Source: Aselliscus stoliczkanus
Lineage: Eukaryota > Chordata > Mammalia > Chiroptera > Hipposideridae
Assembly (NCBI GenBank): GCA_033961575.1
Contig: CM066731.1
Location: 134,595,001-134,659,000 of the forward strand
DNA: 64,000 bases
Direction: 5' to 3'
The stretch's first letter is position 1, and each line of letters begins with the position of its first letter. A program made the position numbers and the translations under genes. Below the pieces are notes generated by a model that worked only from the letters and a program-made list of their open reading frames with translations, had not been told where the DNA came from and made no database searches. Positions 48,550 through 58,984 of this stretch are shown here, piece after piece.

Positions 48550-50755
48550 GAAATTCATCTGTTCTTATTTCTACCTCCAAACATGTGTATTTGTGTCCAC
48601 TCATATTCCACTTCCTCTTATTTCATAGAGACTTTCTCCACTTTCCCAAGGAAAGGATCTCTTCCTATGTTCTTTATCAAATCGTATTCAGCCTCCTTGA
48701 TTTTGCTTCATTAACTCACTTATAATTTCTGCATCTACGCTGTGATTCTCAATCTAGAAACACATTCAAGCTTCCTCGGTATCTTGAACATACCTTTCCT
48801 TATATTTGTCATTCCCTCAATCTACTTTCACTTCTTTTACTGCCAGTATCAAGAGTCCTTATATGCACTGTTCCCACTTTCTATTTTTTCTATTTTTTTA
48901 TACGCATAATACCGTGACTTTTGTTGCTATCTACTCTAGTAAGATTGATTACCCTTAGATCACCAATGCCCTCCTGACCAGAACCAATGGCCTTTTTCAA
49001 ATGTATGGCATTTGACAGGATTCCTCCTCCTAAAAACTCTCCTCTCTTGATTTTTTAACACTACTGTTTCCCTTCTACCTCTCTAACTCCTTGTCTTTAA
49101 AATATCGTTGTATTAGTTGTCTATTACTGTGTAACATATTACTCTAAAATTTAGTGGCTTGGAACAACACTCATTATGTCAAAATATCTGTTGGTCAGAA
49201 ATTCAGGAGCAGCGTGGGGTTGGAGGACAGGGGTGTCCCGGCTCAGGGTCTCCGATGAGGTTGCAATCAAGACACTGACTGGAGCCGCAGTCATCTAAAG
49301 ACTTGAAGGGGCCGGGGGATCACTTCCATGATGGGTCACCCACATGGCTGTTGGCAGAAGGCCTCAGGTCCTTTTTGCCTTTTTACAGATGTCTCAGTTC
49401 TTCACTGGCTGTTTGCTAGAAGCCTCAGTTCCTCACCATATGGGTCTCCCCATAGGCGGCCTGAATGTCTTCACAACATGGCAGATAACTTCCCCCAGGT
49501 CAAGTAAAGAGACAGACAGAGAAGCTGTGATACATTTTATTCCCTAGTCTCTGAAATTGTTCACTGCCACTTCAACTTTAATTCTATTTGTTGGATCTAA
49601 GTTCAGCCCAGCACTCAAGAGGAGAGGAATTGGGCTCTACTTCTTGAAGAGTATCAATTAATTTGTAGTCATATTTGTATATTACCACAGATTTCTATAT
49701 TTTGTACCTTGAATCTTACCATTACTTAGGGGTCTTACCTCAGTCCTTTTACCATCTCACTTTATTCACTCTCCCTGAGTGAACTCAGCTACTCCCTTAG
49801 TTCCTAGTGCTATCTATATTGTTGAATATAATCATCTATATTGAATCTCAAATTATTGAGATTCATTTTTCTAGTCCTGACTTCTCTTCCAAAACCCACA
49901 GCTGTATTTTAAACTTCCTGTCATATATCACCTAGAAAGCCACCTCAGCCTACTCAAAACCAAATTCCTGTTTTCCTCTTTCCTTGCTCTCAATTTAACC
50001 TTCCTTCAGTATCTTCAACACAGTTGCCCAAGATAGAAAACATGAAATCACACTCAATTCCTACCTCTCTTCGCCTCTCATATCCTTTAATATAGATTTA
50101 CCCTTATTGCTTAAACCTCCTAAATAATTCTCAATTTATTTCCTCTTTCCATCATCACTCTTTTTATAGGTTGTCATCATTTCTCTCTAAGACTACTGCA
50201 GCAGCCTGATAATTGATCTCTATATCTAGTCTCTCCTCTTTCTAATTTATCTTTTGTCAGATGTATCTTGACTAAAATATATATCTGAATCATATATCTC
50301 TATAAAAACATTGAATGGCTCACTAATAACTTCAGTTTAAATCCTGAGTCCTTAAAAATGATATATAAGGCCCTTTGAAATCTGATTCTAATTTGTTTTT
50401 AGCTTTATCTTGTCACTGCCTCAACACACCTTCACCAAATCGTTATTCCCCCCAAAATGTCAAGTACTTTCACACAGTCATATATTTGCACATGCTATTT
50501 TCTCTGCCTGGAATACCCACTACTCCTTACACTGCTTTGTAAACTCCTATATGCAGAGTTCAAACAGCACCTCCTTTAAGCTCCTGTCTCTAACTTCCCT
50601 GGGTGAGGAGTCACTTTTATCTACTATGGTTATACATCGTCTTGCATACATGAAGGTATATATTTATCGGCTATAAGTCATAGATGTTTTTAGGACAGTT
50701 TCAATTTCAAATGTTGTGTCTTAATGTCCTCATAAGAGCATGAATAAATCTGTCA
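48550..50755 (+). mobile_element. Long L2 LINE remnant, interrupted at 49,110-49,560
   Basis: Pyrimidine-rich L2 3' half in order: 'ccactttcccaaggaaagg', 'gatcaccaatgccctcctgacc', then after the interruption 'aatcacactcaattcctacctctctt', 'ctactgcagcagcctgataattgatctc', 'tggctcactaataacttcag', 'gcctggaatacccactactcc' and the 3' end near 'agagcatgaataaatctg'. One of the longest L2 copies here, non-coding. Confidence 0.75.
49110..49560 (-). mobile_element. MLT1-like LTR, reverse strand, inserted in L2
   Basis: 'Gtattagttgtctattactgtgtaacatattactctaaaatttagtggcttggaacaacactcattatg' is the reverse of a MaLR-type 3' end. 'Atgaggttgcaatcaagacactgactggagccgcagtcatct' and 'cacatggctgttggcagaaggcctcag' follow. 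It has the same type of end as the copy at 10,005. Confidence 0.7.
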
Positions 50756-51161
50756 GACTATGCTTCTCACTTTTTTATTTTAGAAAATATGATTGCTAGT
50801 GACACTACTTGTCCCCTCCAGGAATTCCAGAATAACCTATTGCAGGAAGAGACTTGTCTGCCTCTTGCAGAATTTTTGGAATCTTTTCTAATTTTATGTT
50901 GCAAACATGCATCACTAAAGATGACAAAGGGTCATTTCAAGCCCAGGGCACAAATATTTTACTAACATTTATACCCTTCTCCACATTGCTCATTTCCCCT
51001 TTACTGGCAAAGCCAAAACACCCTTACAAACCCACATTTCTTAATAAGCAGCTGAGGTGTCATCAGAACTGGAAGAAAGGACGCCCACAAATGTGTGTGT
51101 ACACCTAATTAAAGGGTTTTTTCCTCAGGAGTCCCTTCTATGAGTTTTCTCCTTTTATTGT
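50756..51161. other. Unassigned DNA
   Basis: Nothing assignable. The 84-codon frame at 50,854-51,108 has no domain. Confidence 0.4.
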
Positions 51162-51657
51162 GCGATCTTGGCATTTATTTATTTATTTTTAAAGATTTTA
51201 TTGGGGAATTAGGGGAGAGGAACAGCGTTGGGGAACCAGGAAAGGGGAACAGACAAGTTGCTGTCCTTTTGTTCTTCAATCTAGTTGTGGAGGACACTGC
51301 TTCACTGGCCCATGTTGGTATCATCATTGCACTCTTCTCGAGTGAGGCAGATAGGTCACCGGTCTCTGGACGGCTGCTCACAGCGCCTCTTGGCAGCTCA
51401 CACCGGCTGCCAGCCGCTCATGCTGGCTGCCAGCCACTCACTGTAGCCTATAGCAGCCCACTGCAGCAGGGGCTGCAGCTATGCCATCCCCGGGGAATCA
51501 CAGCAGCCCAGCTCCAGGTGGAGCTGTTGTTCACCATCTTAGCTGTAGAGGGCAGTGTCACTGGCCCTCATATATGGGATCTGAACCAGGGCGGCTGGTA
51601 TCCCAAGCCAGCTCTTAACCAATGAGCCACTCGGCCAGCCCGCAATCTTGGCATTTA
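51162..51657 (-). mobile_element. Long SINE-A copy with 16-bp TSD
   Basis: The element (51,178-51,641) is flanked by GCGATCTTGGCATTTA (51,162-51,177) and GCAATCTTGGCATTTA (51,642-51,657), one mismatch. Sense order is head GGGCTGGCCGAGTGGC, B box GGTTCAGATCCC, 'gagggccagtgacactgccctctacagct', body with two units, and AATAAAATCTTT tail. The 161-codon frame is a SINE artefact. Confidence 0.95.
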
Positions 51658-51849
51658 GTGACATATAGCACATACCCATAATTACTGGAAAATTTCCCAG
51701 ATGGATCTGGGTGCTTATAGAATCTTGGCACAAAGACTTTTATTAAATTCATCTTCAATAGATAAGATAAATAGCAAAATATCAAAACTAAATATACTCC
51801 TACAGAGCAAATGGGAAAGAACTCTCAGCTTTCAACTTTGTTCTCGGCC

Positions 51850-52360
51850 ATCACACATTTTTTAAAACTACATTTATTGAGTTCTAAGAAAACAGGCTGT
51901 GTTAGGTGCTATTAATACAATATAAATAAGAGAGTCAGAATCCCTACTCCCATGAAGCTTATATCTGGGGCAAGAAACACCCAATTAAGAAATAAAGAGG
52001 GCTGGCCGAGTGGCTTAGTTGGTTAAGAGCTCGCTCAAGAGTGCGAGCTGAGCTCTGAGCAATGGCGGTTCGATGCCAGCCCGAGCTGAGCTGCCGCTGA
52101 GCTGCCAACAGGTGGCAGGATGGCTTGGCTAAAAAAAATAAAGAAATAAAGAAATAAAGAAAAAACACGAAATAATTACAAATTGTGATAAATGCTATTA
52201 AAGAAATGAAGAGGCTGACGAGACAGAGATTGGGTGTGGGGGATGGAGGTCCTTCAGATAGAATAATAGTCAGGGATACCCACATGGAGGAATTGGTATT
52301 TGAATTGAGATCTCTGGGATAAAAATGAACCAGCTATGTAGAGATCTGAGAGAAGAATAT
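51850..52360 (-). mobile_element. L2 LINE, reverse strand, hosting a short SINE-B
   Basis: 'Acatttattgagttctaagaaaacaggctgtgttaggtgctatt', 'cagaatccctactcccatgaagctta', then after the SINE 'gtgataaatgctattaaagaaatgaagagg' and 'gtatttgaattgagatctctggg'. It is reverse L2 split by the copy at 51,999. Confidence 0.7.
51987..52152 (+). mobile_element. Short head-only SINE-B copy with 12-bp TSD
   Basis: The element (51,999-52,138) starts GGGCTGGCCGAGTGGC, has 'gttcgatgccagcccgagctgagctgccgctg' and ends 'gccaacaggtggcaggatggcttggct' directly in A(8). The TSD AAGAAATAAAGA is at 51,987-51,998 and 52,141-52,152. The copy is complete at both ends, so it inserted in this short form. Confidence 0.9.
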
Positions 52361-52419
52361 ATCCCAAAGAGGGGACAAGGGCAATCATACCCTAAATATA
52401 GTAAATATAATCACTCTGA

Positions 52420-52940
52420 ATGAGTAGCCACATTTTTAAGCCAACTCCTGAGTCAAAATTACCCTACCAGAAAGGCTCTCTTCCCCCCTGCATCCCCCAT
52501 CCCCCCGCCCCATGTCCCTGTCACAGTTGTCTCTTCTCACTTTTCTCCATGAGCTGCTTTTTCTGTATTTGTCTTTTAAATGTTGTTCCCCACATTTCAA
52601 TTTTTTTTCTTTTGCTTTGCATAAGCCTCCTCAAAGTTGTCCATTCTCATTGACACCAAATGTTCCAAAGTCTCTCCTGAATTTCCAAGTCAAATATCCA
52701 CATGCCATTGGATTTCTCTACATGGATGTCCTGCTGAATTCAACAGCCCAAACTGGATCTCTTACTTCCTTCCCTGTCCACACTCCATCATTGCCAATGT
52801 GACCTGCCTCGCAGCATCACTGATTATTTGCCCACGCTTAACACCTGAAAGTTCTCTCCTACTTTCTGTTTCCCCCTCAGCTCCCATATCTAGTCACCCA
52901 ATCTCTCGATATTACATTCTTAATATTTCTGGGGTGAGTT
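52420..52940 (+). mobile_element. Probable L2 LINE remnant
   Basis: Pyrimidine-rich sequence resembling an upstream L2 segment ('ttcaacagcccaaactggatctctta', 'cctgaaagttctctcctactttctg'). Family assignment is tentative. The overlapping open frames (up to 105 codons) follow from low stop density in CT-rich DNA. Confidence 0.5.
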
Positions 52941-53029
52941 TCTTTAGAAATTAATGAGTCAACATTGAATTCTTCTTTACAGTATGACCTGGATTATACA
53001 TCAATAGTAATATAAACTAATTATGTACT

Positions 53030-53225
53030 TATGATGTGCCACTCTGAGTGATTTATAAGCATTAAATCATTTGATTCTTCCTTATGAGCTACAAACAGTA
53101 TAATTATTTCCCTGTTATGAATAAGGAAAGTAAAGCTTAGAAGTGTTCAACAATTTGCCTAAAGTCACTTACAAAAGTAGAAGTGATGATTTTTAACTCA
53201 CATATTTGACTCCAAAATCCAATCT
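53030..53225 (-). repeat. MIR SINE fragment
   Basis: 'Cattaaatcatttgattcttccttatgagc', 'aaagcttagaagtgttcaacaatttgcctaaagtcac' is the reverse complement of MIR. Confidence 0.7.
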
Positions 53226-53399
53226 TTTAAATTATCATAGAAAAGAAATATGAAATTAGCTTTCATAACAGTAAAATTAACTTGATTTAAGACTATATTT
53301 TACATAAATAGTCCCACATTACTTGAAATGTATATAAAACATTTTTTAGTCACATGAAATGTTTTATCCATTTCTGCTTGTTTCTTCTCTGCTCATTAG

Positions 53400-53765
53400 T
53401 TTGATGATCTGCTGGCTTAAAATAAAATACTGGCAACCTTCTCGTTTTAAAAAGACAAATGTGAGGGTGAAAGCTTGAAATTGAGAACAAGAGGTCCTTA
53501 CAATAACCCAAGCAAGAGATGTGGCACTGAAATAAAGTAGTGAGGTAGGAAGGGAATAATTTAAAAGAAACTTAAGAGGTGGAGTGATTAGGACTTGAAT
53601 GGATTTGGAGGTCGGAGGGGAAATCAAAGATGATTCAGACTAGTTTTTGTTTGGGGTTATGTATGTAAGATTATTTATGAAAATCGCTAAGGCAGTAGAG
53701 AGTGGTAAGTGGGGTGTGGAGGTGGGTGATAGGACAAGTTTGCCTAAAATGGGGAGCATAAACTG
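53400..53765 (-). mobile_element. Possible L2 LINE remnant, reverse strand
   Basis: 'Ccttacaataacccaagcaagagatgtggcactg', 'gattaggacttgaatggatttggagg' and 'caaagatgattcagactag' recall a reverse L2 segment. It is heavily diverged. Confidence 0.5.
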
Positions 53766-54225
53766 AAATAACATAATATAAAAAGCAGACATTACTGGGC
53801 AGAAGAAAGCCCTTTGTATTGAATTTAAAGCTATTACTAGGGATATGATATGATTGACGGGAATCATGGGAAATCATTTTCGCTTCAATGAAGCAAAAAA
53901 TATTTGGAAATTGTACATCTTGATTTTTTCACAAATGCCATAATAACTATTATCATAATAGCACCAAGAAATATATATTTCAAATAGAAACAGATAAGTC
54001 ACCCATGTAAGTCACCCATTTAAGAAAATTTTATGTCAGTGTAGCTTGAAGTGAAGGATTACAAAATTGAAACTCAAACTGACAAGTTACAAGACATTTT
54101 ACATGCTCTATTGAAATACTGGCAAATCTTTTGTAATAGTTTATCATTTTGGAGAGAAAAATGATAAAATCTTAGAGGAAACTGTCTACATGTCAAAGTA
54201 TTTTGAAGCATTCAATATTTAAATC
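53766..54225. other. Unassigned AT-rich DNA
   Basis: Nothing assignable. Confidence 0.4.
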
Positions 54226-54722
54226 AAAATACTTTCTAGGGCCGGCCTAGTTGTGTGTTGGTTAAAAATTGGCTTGGGAGAGCCAGCCCTGAGTACCAGG
54301 GCCCCGGTTCGGATCCCACATGAGGACCACTGATGCTGCACCCTCTACAGCTAAGATGGTGAACAACAGCTCAACCTGGAGCTGGGCTGCTGTGAATAGA
54401 TGGCGATGGCGTAGGCTGCAGTCCCTGCTGCAGTGGGTTGTCACAAGCTACCCTGAGTGGCCGGCAGCCAATGTGAGCAGCCGGCAGCCAGCGTGAGCTG
54501 CCATGAGCCACCGTAAGCAGCCATCCAAGGGCCGGTGAGCGACTGCCTCACCCAGGAAGAGCGCAATGACGATACCAACATGGTCCAGTGAAGTGACGTC
54601 CTCCACAACCAGACTAAAGAACCAAAGGACAGCAACTTATCTGTTCCCCTTCCCCGATTACCCAGCGCTGTTCCCTTCCCTCAACTCCCCAATAAAATCT
54701 TAAAAAAAAAAAATACTTTCTA
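54226..54722 (+). mobile_element. Long SINE-A copy with 13-bp TSD
   Basis: The element (54,239-54,709) is flanked by AAAATACTTTCTA at 54,226-54,238 and 54,710-54,722. Head GGGCCGGCCTAGTTG, B box GGTTCGGATCCC, body with two 'ggcagccagcgtgagc'-type units, and tail ending CCAATAAAATCTTA(n). The head has an extra 'ccctgagtaccagg' insert. Confidence 0.95.
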
Positions 54723-54885
54723 ATATATATTGCCTCAAAACATAAAATGGATCAGCAATTCACATGGATAGTCAGCTTAGTCTTGTCTTTATAACAAGGA
54801 TTTATTTAGATAAACTAGTCATCTTGTCGGCTTACCATAATAGCAACACACCCACAGTCTAGCTTAGGTTCTTTATCAGTCAGGG
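54723..54885. other. Unassigned DNA
   Basis: Short spacer; nothing assignable. Confidence 0.4.
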
Positions 54886-55755
54886 TCTGTACTGGTTTGC
54901 TAGAGCTGCCATTACAAAATATTACCAACTGACTAAAACAATTGTGGATGAAAACAGGGATCTATGGCAAGTAACCTCACAGGGGGATCTGATCACAAAT
55001 TCTTAACAGGGCTGGTCATGGCGGGCAGTAACACCTCGGGCCTATAACTTCTTTAGTAAAAAGGTTTATTTTTGCCTTAAGCAAAACCTGTCTATTGTTT
55101 TTGTACACCTAGATTAACACACCTTTGAAATGCCTCTTTTCAAGTCCCTCATAATCAAAACCACCCAAGGGAGCACATAATGTTGTTAACTACCCTATAT
55201 TCCAGTCCCTGCCTGGCTTTATCTCACCTTAATGTAACCTCCCTAATGTTCCCTCCTTAATTCCAAATGCATAAAAGAAGCTGCAAACTGCCCTTCTGAG
55301 AAGCGTTTTTCTCAGTCTTACTTCCAGGCATATCCTCTGTTTGGCTCAAATAAATTTTTGTAAAAAATTATAGGCTTAGACATTCTTAAGCCAATACAAT
55401 AGAAATTTATATTCTTATAGTTCTGGAGGCTAGACATTTAAGATCAAGGACATGGTCAGGGGGGTTGATTTCTTCTGAGGCCTTTCTTCTTAGATTGCAT
55501 ATGGCTGCTTTCTTGCTGCGTCCTCATATGGTATTTCTTGTGCACAGGCATCTTTATTGTCTGAGTGTACAAATTTTTTCTTCTTATGAGGATATCAGTT
55601 AGATTGGATTAGGGCCACCTTAACAGCTTCATTTTAACTTAATCACCTCTTTAAAGGCCCTATCTCCTAATACAGTCACATTCTGAGGTACTGGATATTA
55701 GTGTTTCAATATATGAATTGGAAGGGAGGGGACACAATTCATCCCATAGCAGAGT
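54886..55755 (-). mobile_element. MLT1-type LTR, reverse strand, split by another LTR
   Basis: Left part 'ggtctgtactggtttgctagagctgccattacaaaatattaccaactgactaaaacaat'; right part from 55,396 'acaatagaaatttatattcttatagttctggaggctag...ggattagggccaccttaacagcttcattttaacttaatcacctctttaaaggccctatctcctaatacagtcacattc'. It is one MLT1 LTR in reverse, interrupted 50 bp from its start. Confidence 0.9.
54943..55395 (+). mobile_element. Solo LTR of an endogenous retrovirus, nested in MLT1
   Basis: A 453-bp unit starting TG and flanked by ACAAT at 54,938-54,942 and 55,396-55,400. It holds a TATA-like ATAAAAG at 55,271 and AATAAA at 55,349, about 75 bp apart, as expected for the promoter and poly(A) signal of an LTR. 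No gag, pol or env region is present. The exact 3' terminus (CCAAT, or an eroded CA) is uncertain. Family not identified. Confidence 0.75.
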
Positions 55756-56244
55756 CCTTAATTGCAAACAACTAAAATCAAGCATAACTAAAGTAAAAGG
55801 GGAATTTATTGGAAATATTGCTCACAGAATCGAAGGAGTCCTGGAAATCTTAGGAAATCCAGAATCTTGGGAAGCCTTGAAAATCAAGCTAGGAAAACAA
55901 AAATAGCAAGAGATACAGCAAACAATGTAATTAAAGTCTAGTGCAGATGCTGCAAACAGGGACTGCACTCACTGGGCTTGTAATGCATGGATTTTTCTAA
56001 CGCCCTGAAGAACTCCTGAAGTCTTCCTGAGTCTTCTCACTCCCTTGAAATTAAAAGCCTTAGGCATGGGTAGAGATGGCAGGAAGAATCTGCCTGCCCC
56101 TTTGTGTACCTAGGATCTGGTTCTGTGAAGACAAGAGAAAAACCTGCTCCTTTAGCTTCCAAAATGGGAATTTCAACATAATGGATAATTTCTCCCACAC
56201 ACAGTGGGAGGGTCTTTTTTGTTTGTTTTATTTTGAGAATTAGA
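55756..56244. other. Unassigned DNA
   Basis: Nothing assignable. The 109-codon minus-strand frame at 56,037-56,366 runs into L1 and looks spurious. Confidence 0.4.
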
Positions 56245-56401
56245 TCTCCATCTCTTTTTTTTCCCAGCTTTATTGATATTAACATATAATGTTGTGTTAA
56301 AGATGTACGTGATGTGATATATGTATACATATATTGCAAAATGTTTACCACAATAAAGTCAAACATCCATCACCTCATATAGTTACTGTGTGTGTGTGAG
56401 A

Positions 56402-56439
<38 letters not shown>

Positions 56440-56510
56440 AATTTTAAGATCTACTCTCAGCAACTTTCCAGTATACCATACAGTATTGTTATCTACAGTC
56501 AGGAAGGATC
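56245..56510 (-). mobile_element. L1 3' end, reverse strand, with microsatellite
   Basis: 'Cccagctttattgatattaacatataatgttgtg', 'accacaataaagtcaaacatccatcacctcatatagttac', then after a (TG)n(GA)n tract at 56,387-56,439 'aagatctactctcagcaactttccagtataccatacagtattg' is a reverse L1 3'UTR. It is 5'-truncated. Confidence 0.85.
56387..56439. repeat. (TG)n(GA)n compound microsatellite
   Basis: Seven to eight TG units followed by about 20 GA units with one interruption. It lies inside the L1 3'UTR, where L1 copies often carry TG runs. Confidence 0.97.
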
Positions 56511-57808
56511 TTTGGATGCTGAATAGCAAAAAAAGAATTTCTACTTCAGTACCAAATCTACTGCCTAGTAGATTTTTTGGACTCAGGTCCAAAAAATACA
56601 TTCTGATGTCTTCTAAAGATGTAGTTACAGGATGGATTACAGCCTGTCTATCAAATCCACCAGCCATATTTACCTCAGGATGTAGAGGTAGGAAATAGGA
56701 CAAGTTGGCCTAAAATGGGGAGTATAATGTAATTCATTCATCCTGAAAACCAAGTTTATATCTCTGCTTTCTGGGTCATTTACATTTGTAATCACTAGAC
56801 TACACCATTAAACTTTTTTTTTGTGGAACCTTAGTTTGAATTATAAAGGAGTAGAGCATATAGAATTCCTAATCTTGCTTACATTTGCTATTGGTGACCA
56901 CAGACAAGCAATTATCTTATTTCAGAAAACAGTGATTTCAATGAGTTAGACTTTCTAATCTATGAAGAAATGACTGAGGGGAAAGGGCTATCAGAGCAGG
57001 TACTATTTTTAGAAATGCATATTTTCTATTTGAGGCAAGGAAGGATCTTTTTTCTCTAACTAGATCACAACTTCAGGCCAGAAGCAAAAGCAAAGGTCAG
57101 AGGTAGAAAGGAGTTAAGTTCTATGAACCTGAGACCACTATTATAAGATTCTAGATTCCTTGTAATTTCCCCATAGTTGTTACCTAAAATTCATCAGTTT
57201 CATAAGAATGATTACCAATAAAATTTTAAAAAAATAAAAAGAAGCCCAAAGTGTATCTTTGAGCGCACTAACAAAGGGAAGTTAAGGCAAACGCATTTCA
57301 CCCCTACAGAGAACCTTAAAGGAGAGGATTACCCCCAAAAAATCCAATTGATTATAATACTCAGTAAAGAGGGAGCTGGCTGGGTCTCTCTGTCCTCTGA
57401 CAAGAACAAGTACAAAACAACAAAAGCTTAAAAGGAAGTAAATAAGTAAAAGACAGAGAAGTCCATCAACCTGGGATACGAGCCCCGATGAAGTAAAGTT
57501 CAGATAAAGATATGGACATAGATATAGATATGGCTAAAGATATATATATAATACATATAAACACACACACATACATACTTGGAATTCTTTGGCATCTTAT
57601 GTAGAAATGTACCAACCAAATAATTAATTGTACTAATTAAATGGAATTACAGCTTTCTCCTTATGCAAAGTAATGAGAAAGATTTAAAAACTCTTTCTTG
57701 AAAGATGATTCTTGGATCCACAATGCTTCCTAGCAGAAACGGTTTAAACAATAATCATGGAACAAAAGTAACAGCCAAGCGTTGTACATTTTTAAAAGAT
57801 ACTATTTT
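56511..57808. other. Unassigned DNA with an 11-bp perfect hairpin
   Basis: No gene. It contains an inverted repeat at 56,572-56,597, a 46-bp stretch repeated from 53,716, and GATA-rich simple sequence at about 57,500-57,560. Confidence 0.5.
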
Positions 57809-58155
57809 GGGGCAGGCCCAGTGGCTCAGTTAAGAGCTTGCTCAAGAGTGCGAGCTTTGAGCAACAGGGTCCCCGGTTCGATTCCCACGTGGGACAGTGA
57901 GCTGTGTCCCAGCTGAGCTGTTGAGCTGCCAACAGGTGGCAGAAAGGCTCAGCTGGCAAGAGCACGTGCTCCTAACAAAGTTGCCTGTTTGAGATGGTGG
58001 TTATGTGCCACAGCATCTAATTGAACACAGCACCTTGAGCTGAGCTGCGCGACTGGACTTAGAGCTAAGCTTGCTGCGCCCTCCACAGCTAAGACGGAAG
58101 GACAACTTGGCTGTTCCCCTTCCCCAATAACATCTTTAAAAAATAATAAATAAAT
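57809..58155 (+). mobile_element. Long SINE-B copy
   Basis: Head GGGGCAGGCCCAGTGGCTCAG, B box GGTTCGATTCCC, 'gctgccaacaggtggcagaaaggctcagctggcaagagcacgtgctcc' (the junction that short copies lack), 'tgaacacagcaccttgagctgagctg', and tail CCCCTTCCCCAATAACATCTTT plus A-rich end. TSDs are poorly preserved. It sits about 500 bp upstream of the CpG island. Confidence 0.92.
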
Positions 58156-58264
58156 ATAGTAATTTGGCTTGTACAAATATTAACAGGCTTCATTCATTCC
58201 TCAAATACCTTTTCAAACAGGATCAACTTCTGTAATGTTAGTGAGACGCATTTAGCCTTTGAAG

Positions 58265-58420
58265 TCAAGACTCCCAAAACTGGAATCCCTGGCTCAGCCT
58301 TTAACATAACCTTGGGTTTGTTTTTTCTGCGGGTCATCTATAAAATGGGAACAGTTAACATTTCTCACTTCAGTGTTGCGATGATAACTAAATGAAATGC
58401 GCCGTAACGTGCCCAGTAGT
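58265..58420 (+). repeat. MIR SINE fragment
   Basis: 'Ggaatccctggctcagcctttaacataaccttggg', 'atctataaaatgggaacagttaac' and 'gtgttgcgatgataactaaatgaaatg' follow MIR order. Confidence 0.8.
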
Positions 58421-58654
58421 TTCTGGACTTATCAAACGTTTAATCAAAGCGGTTGAGCTTATCTTCTCCAAAGTCACACTAGGTTTGGTTAAGTTCGCAT
58501 TATAAAGGGGCTTTCAGTCATCATTTAGGCACTTCCCTGAAATCTGAAAATAACTGAATACAGTACGTCAAAGGAATTCAAGAGCCTCCTTCTCTGGGCG
58601 GTCATCCTTGGAGCTCTTCAAATAAAAGGCAACTTTTTCCATTTCTTCATAAAC
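58421..58654. other. Unassigned proximal upstream DNA
   Basis: Nothing assignable. GC content begins to rise toward the island. Confidence 0.4.
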
Positions 58655-58984
58655 CTTCGCAGGAACCCGAAGCAGGCGCACGTGCTCGCCCGCCGGCCCT
58701 GACCCACTAGGGCACGAGCAGGTGCAGGGTACCCAGGCCCTCCAAGCAGCCCCGAGTTGCTGCGGTTGCTAGGTGGTCACCAGGGTAGGAACGGTACAGG
58801 GGACCATTACACCACCCACTAGACAAGCCTCCTCCCGAGGCGAAGATGCACAAACGAGTGGCCTGTCTTCAGCGAAAGAGAACACGGAAGAAGGGCACAC
58901 CTGTCTCGCACATTCATCCTCAGGCTTCCCGCAACCTAGACAGGACCAGGTAAGTCAGCGACATCACCTGCTTACAGGCGCTCA

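Noticed and set aside
54943..55395. A complete provirus
   Set aside because: Only one LTR-like unit is present, with no internal retroviral genes before the MLT1 sequence resumes.
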